A stretch of DNA of 64,000 nucleotides. Source: Rhodopirellula baltica (GTDB lineage Bacteria; Planctomycetota; Planctomycetia; Pirellulales; Pirellulaceae). The stretch is from contig PPHI01000095.1 of NCBI GenBank assembly GCA_002901265.1, positions 62,001 through 126,000 of the forward strand, given 5' to 3'. Shown here piece by piece: positions 1 to 8,966 of the stretch; the stretch's first letter is position 1; the number at the start of each line of letters is the position of its first letter. The position numbers and the translations under genes are program-made. Below the pieces are notes generated by a model. The model had not been told where the DNA came from. It saw nothing but the letters and a program-made list of their open reading frames with translations, and did not search any database.

Positions 1-673
1 CGGGATCGCCGATGCGGCCGCCCGAGACAACGGTGTAGGCGATCACGCCAAGCATGATCGTGGCGATCACGTATCCGGTGATTCGGAGGCCTTTTTGGCT
101 GAGGCTCATCGACCAAGCGACCAGTCCCAGGCCCGACGCAACCACAATCGCTTGCATGCAACGCCAGAGTGCGTTGTAAGAAATCGGCGGCGCGCCTTGC
201 AGGCCATCGGTGCTGTGACCACTTGCGACGATCAGTCCGGCGACGAGGACACCGGCGATGATAAAGATGCATCCGGCGAGCAGTCGATTGCCGGAGGCGT
301 GGATTTTAAAGCGTGTTGCCTTGGAAGCGATTAAGTTGACCATCAACAGCAATCCGATCAGCGAGCCTCCTGGAAACGGGATGATGCCAGGGATCGGATT
401 GTCGTGGTGGTAGAACGCTTGTGGAAAGAAATCGTCGATGCGAATCATGGCGATCCAGGTCAAGAAGTACCTTGCCTTGACCGCTTGCATGTTCAGTTCG
501 TCTTGTGCCAACGTCCCGACGAGGACGATGACCAGCGAGGCCGCAAATAACGCGACCGTGATTCGCAGTGATCCGAGTGCCGCGAGTATCGAGTTGGAAG
601 TGACCCTTGAGTCGCTCTGATCAGCAGCCTGTTCAGCTGCGAAAGCGTCGGTGGTGGAATTGACCGTTGCCAT
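1..673 (-). CDS. Cytochrome c biogenesis membrane protein, ResB-like N-terminal part (3' end cut off)
   Basis: Reading back from an ATG at 673 gives an uninterrupted frame of 224 codons that runs off the left edge, so only the N-terminal part is present. After a polar stretch of about 30 residues there is a membrane helix (LRITVALFAASLVIVLVGTL), then a segment with YFLTWIAMIRIDDFF, a second helix (GSLIGLLLMVNLIASKA), a third near IFIIAGVLVAGLIVA with a following SGHSTDG, and at least one more. The order of a helix, a loop carrying an aromatic YFLTW-type segment and a helix ending in a basic residue resembles ResB, the haem-handling partner of CcsA in system II cytochrome c maturation. Planctomycetes often carry ResB and CcsA fused, and the missing part may hold CcsA. 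The several c-type cytochromes in this window need such a system. The family call rests on helix pattern, not on a diagnostic motif. Confidence 0.6.
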   Translation of the reverse strand, partial: MATVNSTTDAFAAEQAADQSDSRVTSNSILAALGSLRITVALFAASLVIVLVGTLAQDELNMQAVKARYFLTWIAMIRIDDFFPQAFYHHDNPIPGIIPFPGGSLIGLLLMVNLIASKATRFKIHASGNRLLAGCIFIIAGVLVAGLIVASGHSTDGLQGAPPISYNALWRCMQAIVVASGLGLVAWSMSLSQKGLRITGYVIATIMLGVIAYTVVSGGRIGDP

Positions 674-706
674 ATTAGGTTTGGACGTTGGTGGTCGGAG
701 AGTGTT

Positions 707-1858
707 TTAGAAGGACAGCGACTGGAGGAAGGATTTCATCGCGTCACGTTGCTCGGTCACCGTTGCGGGTGGCCCGGTCATCTTGACGAATTTGCTAAAG
801 CCGCCTTCGGTGGGAATGATGGTCGCATCGATGGAGAATTGATCGGCTGCGGCATCCCCATCAATGATAAACCGCTGCGCCTGGTTGCCCGAAACATCAA
901 ACATTTCCGCGTCGGCTAACATTTGATCCACTGCCGCTTCGTCGGGTGTGCCTTTGATGACTTGTCCCATCCAGCGAGCGACGTTGCTGCGGAGGTCGCC
1001 ACCGGCACTGATCAACGTCACCTCGGCGGGTGCGTCTTCAGGGCCAACGGAAAACGATAGTTCACGCATCCCCGAGGCCCCTTGGTCACGCCAGCCTTCC
1101 GGGAGATCGTACTTGTACTTTGGCGACGCCTTCGCAGTGCTCGCTGATGGGCTTGCTGATGGTGCGGTGTTCGGTCGCGGTGATAGAGGCGGCATGCCAC
1201 CCATCCCCATCATTGGTGGCGTCATCGCGGCGGAGTTGCTCGGTTCACCAACGAAGTCCGCCAGAATGGCTTGCTGATCAGCCGCGGCAACATCGAAGGG
1301 GACGCCGCCGGCCCAGTCATCATCGGACGGTTTCAGTCCGACTTGTCCGCGCCAACGATTGACGTTCTGGACGACGTAGCTGTCGTAGTCACCGTTGAGT
1401 GGAAGAGTCGAAATACTGATTTCGAGTTGCTTAGAATCGGTGTCGATGTAAACGGTCGCAAATCGCATCGGTTTTTCACCGCCCAATTTCCAAGCCTCAG
1501 GAAGCGTATCAAGCAGAGGCTGTCCGGAGTCGCCAAACTTGACAGACGTCACGAACTCTTTGAACGAATCGGCGACACCGTTGACCGCCTCTTCATCACC
1601 CAGGATCTTGAAGAACCATGCGTCATTTTCGTGGGGTACGATGACCGCAAGCATGCGTTGTTTGCCAGGCTGAAGCTCGGCTGGCATGTTCTTGGGGATC
1701 TTGTAAGTAGTGATCTCCGGTTCCGGTGTACAGCCAGCGACAAAGCCGAGCATGAGCAAGCACGGCATCAACAAGCACAGCGACCAGCATCCATGACGAT
1801 GGAGTTGGCCAAAGTGGGCGCGCAAGTTGAGCGTCGACGGTAGAAAACCAGAGTCCAT
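707..1858 (-). CDS. Lipoprotein with a permuted internal duplication, function unknown
   Basis: Encodes 383 residues from the ATG at 1858; an upstream in-frame start would only add an uncharacteristic 35-residue leader before the signal peptide. The N-terminus has a hydrophobic stretch (about 26-42) ending in the lipobox VAGC with Cys43, so it should be a membrane-anchored lipoprotein. A Pro/Ser/Ala-rich linker separates two related halves. Each half has an A segment (LPEAW/LPEGW ... NRWRGQV/ARWMGQV) and a B segment (P-x-E ... F-x-K-x2-G ... D-x2-K-x-F-x2-S-x-F), but the order is B-A in the first half and A-B in the second. No catalytic motif is seen. It sits 33 bp downstream of the start of the truncated ResB-like gene and is transcribed towards it, so the two may share an operon. 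I recognise no named family. Confidence 0.75.
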   Translation of the reverse strand: MDSGFLPSTLNLRAHFGQLHRHGCWSLCLLMPCLLMLGFVAGCTPEPEITTYKIPKNMPAELQPGKQRMLAVIVPHENDAWFFKILGDEEAVNGVADSFKEFVTSVKFGDSGQPLLDTLPEAWKLGGEKPMRFATVYIDTDSKQLEISISTLPLNGDYDSYVVQNVNRWRGQVGLKPSDDDWAGGVPFDVAAADQQAILADFVGEPSNSAAMTPPMMGMGGMPPLSPRPNTAPSASPSASTAKASPKYKYDLPEGWRDQGASGMRELSFSVGPEDAPAEVTLISAGGDLRSNVARWMGQVIKGTPDEAAVDQMLADAEMFDVSGNQAQRFIIDGDAAADQFSIDATIIPTEGGFSKFVKMTGPPATVTEQRDAMKSFLQSLSF

Positions 1859-2044
1859 AATGATCGCAGGCGGGGTGGGGGTGAATTCCGTTTCGGAATG
1901 GAGGAAGGAGCGTATTCCTGACGCCGTCAGTATAGACGCACTGCCCCCTTTGATCGTACCCACCTATTGCGATCGTTTAGACGGTCTGTCTGAACGCCCT
2001 CGAAAGTGAGGGCGGTGCCGCACCGTCTTCCTGGAAGCTACGGA

Positions 2045-3778
2045 TTAGGAATCCAAGCCAGCCATGCTGATCAGCGAGTCGGTCAGAGCACTGACCGGTG
2101 CAGAAGTTTCGCTGTAAGCCCACATGTTGCGGACGAGGTCCGTCATCAGCATGCCGCCGAGCGACAGGATCAAGATGATGAACATCAGCGAGAGGCATTG
2201 GAACAAGCTGAAAGGAACTTCGTAGCCGCGAGCGACTGCCCCCGCCGTTGGGGCTGCGAGTTCGCTGTCATCGACGGCAACACCTTCGTCGGCGCCAAAT
2301 GCGTCACCGTCATCGACGTCCGCACCCAAGCCGCCATCGTCGAATGCGCCACCTGCATCGGGGACCGATTCGAATGCGTCGCCACCGAGCGGTTCATCTC
2401 CGGCGTCGGCAAATCCAGCATCGGAGAATGCGTTGTCGTCACCAAAGTCAGCTTGCAGGTCGACAACTTCTGAGTCTTCGACTTCGATGACTTGCGAGCT
2501 GCTGTCCAGGTCCGCGTCCAAGCCAACGCCGGAGGGCGAGAGCTGGAATTCTTCGTCCGAACCGAGGCCGGAGCCCACACCGCTTTTGCCGCTGGAGATT
2601 CCGCTGCCGTCGGTCAATTCCGCACCCAGGTCGAGAGCAGACAGGCTGCTGCCGGCGAGGTCCAGCGGTTCGCTTTCGAGGGACAGGCCGCTGTCGCTGG
2701 GGCTCATCAGGTTGATACCGCTGTCGCCAGCGACAGAGATATCGCTAACGCTGTCGAGCATTAGATCCGCGTCGTCGTCGGCGATGACCAAGTCGTCGTC
2801 TTCGCTGAGTGCGTCGTCCATTTCGCTCATGACGCTCGAGCCCAGGCCGCTGCCGAGGCCGGACGAGGTCAGCAGTTTTTCGCTATCGCCGGAGATCATG
2901 CCGCTGCCACTGCCAGCTTGTTCGCCCAGCAGGTCCAGCTCACTGAGGACGTCTGCACCGGACGACTTCATCGGTTTGTCGGTGCTGGGGGCGTCCAGCT
3001 CGTTCATCAGTGCCAAGCTGCTGGCGCCGGCGGGGCTGGAATTCAGATCGTCGAGCGAATCCAAGTCTAGCGAGTCTGAGTCATCGGCCAGCAATAGCTC
3101 GCTGCTGTCGTCTTCGGCCAGGTCATTGGAGAGCATGAACTCTTCGTCGTTCGACGGATCGTCAGTAACGTCGACATCGCTGATCGAGATCTTGTCGACT
3201 TCGCTCTCGATCTCTTTTTTCGCAACCGGTCCGGTGCTGCCCTCTTTCGGGTCGATCGCAACATCGATGCTGTCCGCACTGTCGCGGAGCAACGCCGGGT
3301 CATCCAGTTTCAGTTCTGCCGAGTCAATTTCCTGGAGCAGTTCTTCATCGGTTTCGAAGACCGAATCAATTTCGAGGTTGCTGTCCAACTGACCGCTATC
3401 GCTGGCGACCAAAGAAACGTCGCTGCCTATGTCGGATCCGGTGACCAGGTTCACGTCCGAGCCGGTGCTGCCTTCTTTCAGTGGTTCCGACCCAATGTTC
3501 AGGTCGCTGCCGTCGGCGTCGTCGGATTGGTCGCCGCCAATGATCGATCCAATGCTGGCGGATGAGTCGCCGAGATCCAGATCGTTGACCAGGATTCCGG
3601 AGCCAAAGTTGTCTTCGGCGGCCAAGTCATCGGCCAACCGCTCGATCTCATTTTCGGGGAACTTCCAGCTCGAACCGTCTTTGAAGCCACGTACCTGACC
3701 TTGGCTGCGGAGTTCGACGAGTCGGTCGGTGGAAATACCCAGCTTCGCAGCTGCTTCGTCCAATGAGAGATAAGACAT
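2045..3778 (-). CDS. Membrane-anchored excisionase-type HTH protein with a long acidic spacer
   Basis: Encodes 577 residues. Residues 1-55 (YLSLDEAAAKLGISTDRLVE ... SWKFPENEIERLA) match the MerR-like/excisionase winged-helix fold that reads DNA in Xis and BldC-like proteins. Residues about 60-510 are a low-complexity stretch rich in Asp, Glu, Ser, Gly and Leu with recurring units such as GSGLGS, KEGSTG and SDSGLS; it should be disordered and very acidic. Residues about 524-546 (LFQCLSLMFIILILSLGGML) form one membrane helix followed by a short tail of about 30 residues. The predicted layout is therefore a DNA-binding head tethered to the inner membrane by a flexible anionic leash. Helix and spacer are seen directly; DNA binding is inferred from the family. 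Adjacent genes give no functional clue. A protein-binding rather than DNA-binding role for the HTH is possible. Confidence 0.75.
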   Translation of the reverse strand: MSYLSLDEAAAKLGISTDRLVELRSQGQVRGFKDGSSWKFPENEIERLADDLAAEDNFGSGILVNDLDLGDSSASIGSIIGGDQSDDADGSDLNIGSEPLKEGSTGSDVNLVTGSDIGSDVSLVASDSGQLDSNLEIDSVFETDEELLQEIDSAELKLDDPALLRDSADSIDVAIDPKEGSTGPVAKKEIESEVDKISISDVDVTDDPSNDEEFMLSNDLAEDDSSELLLADDSDSLDLDSLDDLNSSPAGASSLALMNELDAPSTDKPMKSSGADVLSELDLLGEQAGSGSGMISGDSEKLLTSSGLGSGLGSSVMSEMDDALSEDDDLVIADDDADLMLDSVSDISVAGDSGINLMSPSDSGLSLESEPLDLAGSSLSALDLGAELTDGSGISSGKSGVGSGLGSDEEFQLSPSGVGLDADLDSSSQVIEVEDSEVVDLQADFGDDNAFSDAGFADAGDEPLGGDAFESVPDAGGAFDDGGLGADVDDGDAFGADEGVAVDDSELAAPTAGAVARGYEVPFSLFQCLSLMFIILILSLGGMLMTDLVRNMWAYSETSAPVSALTDSLISMAGLDS

Positions 3779-3887
3779 GGTCGGTGGGGTCTTCGATTCC
3801 GAGAACAGTTAGATAGTGTCGCGACGTCTTAAAGTAATTACGTGGGGCAACGCCGCTACTATTCTTTGCTCGGAATTAGACGAACCC

Positions 3888-4529
3888 TCACTTCATCCGA
3901 CCCTGCAGAAGTCGGATTTGACTGGGAAGTGGGTCAGTAGCGTTGAGCGTGACAGAAAAGTCGGCGTCGATTGGTCGGCTACTTATCAGTCGGAGAGCGC
4001 CAGACCTATCAATATGATACACAACGATTTGCATTTTACTGGTATTAACCAGCGCAATTGTGTGTGTTCCCGAGTCGTCAGAACCGAAAAAGCCGATCAA
4101 ATCGCCCGCAGCGGCACTCTGTGGAGTTTTGTTTCCCCCAGCGAGAGCCTGCAGAGGGTTTACCGTCGGAGGGGGCGGGCCGACAGTTTCCGTCATTTGA
4201 GGCTCACCACTTGGGGCAGGCCAATCCGTCTGGAGGGGTGTTTGTGGCGGGGTCGCTACTGGCTCTTGAGGTGGGTTTGTGGGGGTGCCGCCGCCCAGTC
4301 GACGCGGTTCGGCGACCGCTGATCGGCCCGAGTTGGCCCGATTTTGATTTCGTTGGGCTTTGTATTGTTCCAAAAATGCGGCTTCTTCCTCCGTGGGGGC
4401 GACCCCAAGAGGAAGCTGCGCGGTACTCGGTTGGTCCAGTCCGAGCATCAGAAGCACCAATCCGATCGCCAAGGTCAGAAAGCCGGTTTGGCGTTTTCCC
4501 ATGCGTCCCGTTTGAATCTGACCTGACAT
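3888..4529 (-). CDS. Secreted or anchored protein of unknown function
   Basis: Encodes 213 residues from ATG 4529 (a second ATG lies ten codons in, at 4502). A hydrophobic segment at about 16-32 (FLTLAIGLVLLMLGL) followed by STAQL suggests a cleavable signal peptide or a single anchor. Residues 45-150 are Pro/Gln/Gly-rich and look disordered. The C-terminal 60 residues (GTHTIALVNTSKMQIVVYHI ... SSRPIDADFSVTLNA) look like a short beta-rich domain, perhaps a single propeller-type blade. I do not recognise the family. It lies between the HTH membrane protein and hisN, all on the minus strand, but gaps of about 100 bp on each side make an operon uncertain. Confidence 0.6.
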   Translation of the reverse strand: MSGQIQTGRMGKRQTGFLTLAIGLVLLMLGLDQPSTAQLPLGVAPTEEEAAFLEQYKAQRNQNRANSGRSAVAEPRRLGGGTPTNPPQEPVATPPQTPLQTDWPAPSGEPQMTETVGPPPPTVNPLQALAGGNKTPQSAAAGDLIGFFGSDDSGTHTIALVNTSKMQIVVYHIDRSGALRLISSRPIDADFSVTLNATDPLPSQIRLLQGRMK

Positions 4530-4667
4530 CCTTGGAATCCTTTCGCGATGGTTCGAATAGCGGCTGCGAACGCGCGGTTGCCCAACTCACTGGAAGCATG
4601 GCGGCGTCGCGCACGAGAACTTGAGCGAAATAACTAGCGTTTTTGGGCAGCCAGTCGCAAGGCGGAA

Positions 4668-5492
4668 CTAGCCAAGGGTTTCGCGAACGGCGTTGTGCAG
4701 CAATCCGTTCGTGCCGATTCCGTCGCCGCCACGAACGGTTTCGTTGCCTTTCCAGTCCGTGAACTTGCCGCCGGATTCGATCATCACTGGCATGATCGCC
4801 GCGACGTCCCAGGCGTTGCAAATCGGGTCGACCATTACATCGGCACGCCCGGTTGCGACCAGCAAGTACCCGTAGCCGTCGCCCCAGGTCCGCGTGATCC
4901 AGCAGGCCTTTTCGAGTGCTTTGTAGGCGTCGGCGGCACCGCGGATGTCGAACGAGTCGACTTGGCTGGACAGGAAAACGGCTTCGGATAGCGACTGTTT
5001 TTGTGAGACCTGAGCTCGCGTCCAGTCGCCAGATCCTTTGCGGTGCCAGCATCCCAGCCCCTCCGCCGCGACGACGATTTCGCCGAGTGCGGGGATCAGG
5101 ATCACGCCCGCGATCGGCTGTTCGTCTTTCTCGATCGCGAGCAGTGTCGAATAAAGCGGGACGCCGCAAACGAACGATTTGGTTCCGTCGATCGGGTCGA
5201 TAACCCACCGATAACGCGACTCGCCCTCGTGTTCTGCAAATTCTTCGCCTTGGACAGTGTCGTCGGGAAATTGCTCGCTGATCAATTTCCGTGCGAGCTG
5301 CTCCGCTTCGCGGTCAGCGATGGTGACGGGCGAGTCGTCTTTTTTGGCGTCGACCTGAAGTTGGTCGTTTTGGAAGTACTTTAGCGTGTGATCGCCGGCG
5401 GCTTGGGCGATCGCGATCATGTGGAGGATCCGCCCGTCTTCAAAGCTTTGCCATTGGTCGGGCACACAAGGTTGGCGTTCGGTGCTGCTCAT
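4668..5492 (-). CDS. hisN: Histidinol-phosphatase, inositol-monophosphatase family
   Basis: Encodes 274 residues from the ATG at 5492; a TTG three codons upstream is the only alternative nearby. It shows the full metal-dependent inositol monophosphatase signature: GEE at 82-84, DPIDGT at 99-104 and WDVAAIMP near 228, which together hold the two or three Mg2+ ions used in phosphate-ester hydrolysis. The form WVIDPIDGTKSF is typical of the HisN branch, which removes phosphate from L-histidinol phosphate, the penultimate substrate of histidine synthesis. That fits the hisD-hisC-hisB cluster 10 kb away, which includes no other histidinol-phosphatase. Inositol-1-phosphate or another sugar phosphate remains a possible substrate. 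It starts 22 bp after the lspA stop, so the two genes are probably co-transcribed. Confidence 0.85.
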   Translation of the reverse strand: MSSTERQPCVPDQWQSFEDGRILHMIAIAQAAGDHTLKYFQNDQLQVDAKKDDSPVTIADREAEQLARKLISEQFPDDTVQGEEFAEHEGESRYRWVIDPIDGTKSFVCGVPLYSTLLAIEKDEQPIAGVILIPALGEIVVAAEGLGCWHRKGSGDWTRAQVSQKQSLSEAVFLSSQVDSFDIRGAADAYKALEKACWITRTWGDGYGYLLVATGRADVMVDPICNAWDVAAIMPVMIESGGKFTDWKGNETVRGGDGIGTNGLLHNAVRETLG

Positions 5493-5513
5493 GATCGTCA
5501 ATTCGGGTTGGTA

Positions 5514-6161
5514 CTAGGTGGATGCCAGTTCGTCGCCAGCCGCATCGGATTCAGGACTGCGGGAGTCAGGGCTGCCGGATTCGGAATGCTTGGCTTGCGA
5601 CAGCGGCGAGGGCTGCAAGAAGATGCTTTGGTAGAGCAACATGCAGGCCCCGACAACCAGCAGCGAGTCGGCGATATTGAAATTCGGCCATGTCCAGCGC
5701 TCGTTGATTCGCCACAGGATCCAATCGCGAACGCCGCTTTTCCAAACGTCAGGGTATCCGGGTTCCCACCACATTCCGACTCGGTCATAGAGGTTGCCGA
5801 TGATACCGCCGCCGACCAATCCCAATGCGACCGTCAGCCACAGCGATTCGGCAGCACGAAATAGGAACAACCAAGCGACGATTCCTACCGCGGCGATCAC
5901 AGAGGCGGTCGCGAACAGCGTGCCCTGCCCTGCTCCGATTCCAAATACGGCGCCGATGTTGACGGCAGTCTCGATCCCGAAAAACGGTTCCCAGACCCAC
6001 CAAATGTCCTTTTCACCAGGCAGGCCGCGCCAATTGAAAATCACCTGTTTGCTCCACAGGTCGATCACGCCACCGGTGATTGCCAAACCGGCGAACACAA
6101 TCGCTCGCGAAACCAGCGAAACGGGGCGTGCAGCGTCCTCTGGATGGCTTTGATCCGGCAT
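5514..6161 (-). CDS. lspA: Lipoprotein signal peptidase (signal peptidase II)
   Basis: LspA is the inner-membrane aspartyl protease that cleaves prolipoprotein signal peptides just before the lipid-modified Cys. The gene shows both catalytic boxes: GNLYDR (Asp) within GGGIIGNLYDR, and FNIADS (second Asp) before the last helix, plus the conserved NIGAVFGIG loop. Four membrane helices are visible. I chose the ATG at 6161 (215 aa), 14 residues before the first helix; another in-frame ATG at 6302 would add a charged 47-residue leader. The C-terminus has a Ser/Pro-rich tail of about 30 residues, so the protein is longer than the usual 160-180. Several predicted lipoproteins in this window are expected substrates. 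It is the first gene of an lspA-hisN pair. Confidence 0.93.
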   Translation of the reverse strand: MPDQSHPEDAARPVSLVSRAIVFAGLAITGGVIDLWSKQVIFNWRGLPGEKDIWWVWEPFFGIETAVNIGAVFGIGAGQGTLFATASVIAAVGIVAWLFLFRAAESLWLTVALGLVGGGIIGNLYDRVGMWWEPGYPDVWKSGVRDWILWRINERWTWPNFNIADSLLVVGACMLLYQSIFLQPSPLSQAKHSESGSPDSRSPESDAAGDELAST

Positions 6162-6610
6162 GTTCGAACGGTGGTTGTCGTGTTGGTCGGTCGGGTCGCC
6201 CGTGTTGTCAGGGATAGACCCGATAATCGGATTGGGGTGACCGGGTGAACCGATTCGGCGTCGTTCGGGTCTGGTCTTTGCAGTCGCTGGGGAGAGATTC
6301 ATAGGGCAAACAGTTAAAATCCATTCGTTGTTTGGTCCTACACGGTAGAATTGTCGCCGCAGCTTGCCCAGGTCAACTTCGCAACTTCACACGTGTAGAT
6401 TAGCGAAAGGAGTAGCGACAAAACTTCTCCAGACCGATATGCTTGCCAGGGGGGGCGTTGTCGCGCAGTAATGTTGAGACACTTCCCCACACAGTTGTTG
6501 CGAAATCGAGGCTGATCGCATTAAACCGCCAGTCACAAGACCTTGTCGCGCCCCAAGCCATCATTGCCATGATTCAGTCCACTAAAGAAAAGTCGTCGAT
6601 CAAGACCGAT
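6162..6610. other. Divergent intergenic region between lspA and thrC
   Basis: 449 bases separate the chosen starts. The first 141 can be read as an lspA N-terminal extension and the last 168 as upstream in-frame codons of thrC, so the true non-coding core may be only about 140 bases (6303-6442). Promoters for both genes should lie here; I see no convincing -35/-10 pair and no dyad worth naming. Confidence 0.5.
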
Positions 6611-7996
6611 ATGGCATTCCAACGCTGCATTAACCCCGATTGTGGTGCGACCTACGACCCCAGCCAGCTCCACACGTCGTGTCCGAAGTGCGGGAATTTG
6701 TTGGACGTCGCGTACGAGTGGGACCGCTTGGAAGTCCCCACCAAGCTGAGCGATTTCGAAGCCCGTTGGTCCGAACGCACCAACCCGGTTCGCTTCTCCG
6801 GCGTTTGGCGATTCCACGAACTGTTGCCCTTCGTTCCGCAAAGCGAAATTGTCACCGTCGGCGAAGGCCAGACGCTGCTGCAACAAACCGACGCGGTCGG
6901 ATCGTTCGTGGGGATGGACGCGGGAAAGCTGCACCTTCAATACGAAGGCATGAACCCGTCGGGCAGTTTCAAAGACAACGGCATGTGTGCGGCAATCACC
7001 CACGCCAAGCTGCTGGGGGCGAAACGCGCCGCATGTGCCAGCACCGGTAATACCTCTGCGTCGCTCGCGTTGTATTGCAGTGCGACCCGATTGATGAAGG
7101 CGATCATCTTCATCGGCAGCGGCAAGATCTCTTACGGAAAACTCAGCCAGGCGCTCGATTACGGTGCCCTGACCGTTCAAATCGCCGGTGACTTTGATGA
7201 TGCAATGATCCGCGTTCGCGAAGTCGCGGAACAACTTGGCATTTACTTGGTCAACTCGGTCAACCCGTTCCGACTGGAAGGCCAAAAGACGATCATGTTC
7301 CGCGTGCTCGAAGCCCTCCGCTGGGAAGTGCCGGACTGGATCGTTGTCCCCGGCGGCAACCTCGGCAACAGCAGCGCCTTCGGCAAAGCATTCATGGAGC
7401 TGAAGGAATTGGGGCTGATCGACCGTGTGCCGCGCTTGGCGATCATCAACGCCGCCGGTGCCGATACGCTTTACGAATTGCACGAACGCCGTGGTGTGCG
7501 TTGGAATGGCGGTAACGTCAATCTGGACCCGATCCGCGAGTACATGGATTACATGGACCAGAACGGCATCAAGGCCGACACGCTGGCCAGTGCGATCGAG
7601 ATCAACCGTCCCGTGAACCTCAAGAAGTGCTTGCGTGCTCTTGAATTCTGCGACGGTGTCGTTCGCCAGGTGAGCGACCAAGAAATCATGGACGCCAAGG
7701 CGACAGTAGGGGCTGGCGGTTTCGGGTGCGAACCCGCGTCGGCGGCCAGTGTTGCCGGGGCCAAGGTGCTTCGTCGTGAAGGCGTGATCGCACCGAGCGA
7801 CCGTGTGGTCTGTATTTTGACCGGGCACGAGCTGAAAGATCCGACCGCGACGGTTGCCTACCACACCACCGATCAGGAACTGTTCAACAACACGTTGGGC
7901 AGCCGCGGCGTCAACAAGGCGTCGTATGCCAACAAAGCGATCGCCGTGCCGAACGAACTGACCGACATCATCAAAGCGATCCAGCTGTACGCCTAG
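6611..7996 (+). CDS. thrC: Threonine synthase
   Basis: Converts O-phospho-L-homoserine to L-threonine using pyridoxal phosphate. From the ATG at 6611 the product is 461 residues. It opens with a zinc-ribbon-like element (Cys6, Cys11, Cys24, Cys27) seen in one branch of threonine synthases, followed by the PLP box [14 protein letters not shown] with Lys121 as Schiff-base lysine and the serine/threonine-rich [10 protein letters not shown] phosphate loop. [14 protein letters not shown] is the usual glycine-rich cofactor loop. In-frame ATGs at 6569 and 6443 would add 14 or 56 residues that do not resemble the family. dapB follows after 133 bp, giving a small aspartate-family biosynthesis cluster. 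The fold type is certain. Confidence 0.95.
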   Translation: MAFQRCINPDCGATYDPSQLHTSCPKCGNLLDVAYEWDRLEVPTKLSDFEARWSERTNPVRFSGVWRFHELLPFVPQSEIVTVGEGQTLLQQTDAVGSFVGMDAGKLHLQYEGMNPSGSFKDNGMCAAITHAKLLGAKRAACASTGNTSASLALYCSATRLMKAIIFIGSGKISYGKLSQALDYGALTVQIAGDFDDAMIRVREVAEQLGIYLVNSVNPFRLEGQKTIMFRVLEALRWEVPDWIVVPGGNLGNSSAFGKAFMELKELGLIDRVPRLAIINAAGADTLYELHERRGVRWNGGNVNLDPIREYMDYMDQNGIKADTLASAIEINRPVNLKKCLRALEFCDGVVRQVSDQEIMDAKATVGAGGFGCEPASAASVAGAKVLRREGVIAPSDRVVCILTGHELKDPTATVAYHTTDQELFNNTLGSRGVNKASYANKAIAVPNELTDIIKAIQLYA

Positions 7997-8129
7997 CGTT
8001 TCGGTTGCGCGATTTGCGTCAGGTTTCGCCTTATCGGCGCGTGACCGCGATGACGCATCCCTCTTGTCACTGCCCGGGGCATCACTCATCATCGAGTGAC
8101 TTGTTTCCCATTTCCCGAACAATCAACCA

Positions 8130-8933
8130 ATGTCAGCACCACTCCGAATCGCGGTGCACGGCGCCGCCGGCCGCATGGGCCGCCGCGTGATCGCACTTGC
8201 CGACGCAGACAAAAACATCGAAGTCATCGCCGCCATCGAGCACGATCAGCACTCTCTGCTGGGCACCGATGCCGGTGAGATCGCAGGGATCGGAAAGATC
8301 GACGTGCCGCTGTCGTCCAAGTGGCCAAGCGATGCCGACGTGGTGATCGATTTTTCGCTGCCCGAAGCGATGGACCGCTGCATCGACAAGTGCATCGCTC
8401 ACGAAACCTCGTTGGTCGTCGCGACCACCGGCATGACGGACGAACAGATCGAGCGTCTGCGTGAAGCCAGCAGTAGCATCCCGATCGTTTGGGCGCCCAG
8501 CATGTCATTGGCTGTCAATCTGTCGATGAAGGTTGCCCAGCAGATCACCGAAAAACTGATGGGTGTGCCGGGCGGTCTGGACGTCGAAATTATCGAACGC
8601 CATCATCGTTTCAAAGCCGACGCACCAAGCGGCACAGCGCTGAAGTTTGGCGACATGATCGCTGAAAAGTTAGGCGATGACACCAAGCACGTTCACGGTC
8701 GCGAAGGCCACACCGGTCAACGCACTCGAAACGAAATCGGCTACCACGCCGTCCGCGTTGGCGACAATCCCGGTGAACACACGATCGTGTTCGGCATGTT
8801 GGGCGAGCGTATTGAGCTGAACGTTGCCGCCAGTAACCGCGATTGCTATGCCGGTGGCGCCGTGGCAGCCGCGAAGTGGCTGACCGGAAAATCGGCGGGC
8901 ATGTACGACATGTTCGACGTCTTGGAGATGTAG
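8130..8933 (+). CDS. dapB: 4-hydroxy-tetrahydrodipicolinate reductase
   Basis: Catalyses the NAD(P)H-dependent reduction step to tetrahydrodipicolinate in the lysine and meso-diaminopimelate pathway, in the cytosol. The 267-residue product has the nucleotide-binding loop HGAAGRMG at 10-17, the ATTG turn at 98-101, and the family signature ERHHRFKADAPSGTA with His158/His159 and Lys162 as catalytic residues. The C-terminus carries the typical GGAVAAAKWLTGK. Length matches the family. It follows thrC on the same strand; a small gene of unknown function begins 33 bp later and is probably co-transcribed. Since diaminopimelate is the peptidoglycan crosslink residue, the gene is consistent with the planctomycete possessing a peptidoglycan wall. 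Confidence 0.97.
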   Translation: MSAPLRIAVHGAAGRMGRRVIALADADKNIEVIAAIEHDQHSLLGTDAGEIAGIGKIDVPLSSKWPSDADVVIDFSLPEAMDRCIDKCIAHETSLVVATTGMTDEQIERLREASSSIPIVWAPSMSLAVNLSMKVAQQITEKLMGVPGGLDVEIIERHHRFKADAPSGTALKFGDMIAEKLGDDTKHVHGREGHTGQRTRNEIGYHAVRVGDNPGEHTIVFGMLGERIELNVAASNRDCYAGGAVAAAKWLTGKSAGMYDMFDVLEM

Positions 8934-8966
8934 TCCACGGGGACGCGATAAAGGCTGCGATTTCGG

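Noticed and set aside
438-620. A 60-codon plus-strand frame at the left edge.
   Set aside because: It lies inside the minus-strand ResB-like gene, which has clear membrane helices in its own frame.
6533-8122. A 529-codon open frame antisense to threonine synthase, and several other long antisense frames (for example 2433-3392, 11126-12025, 15686-16633).
   Set aside because: They lie fully opposite certain genes, have no family motif and reflect the bias of the sense codons. The sense genes carry full catalytic motifs.
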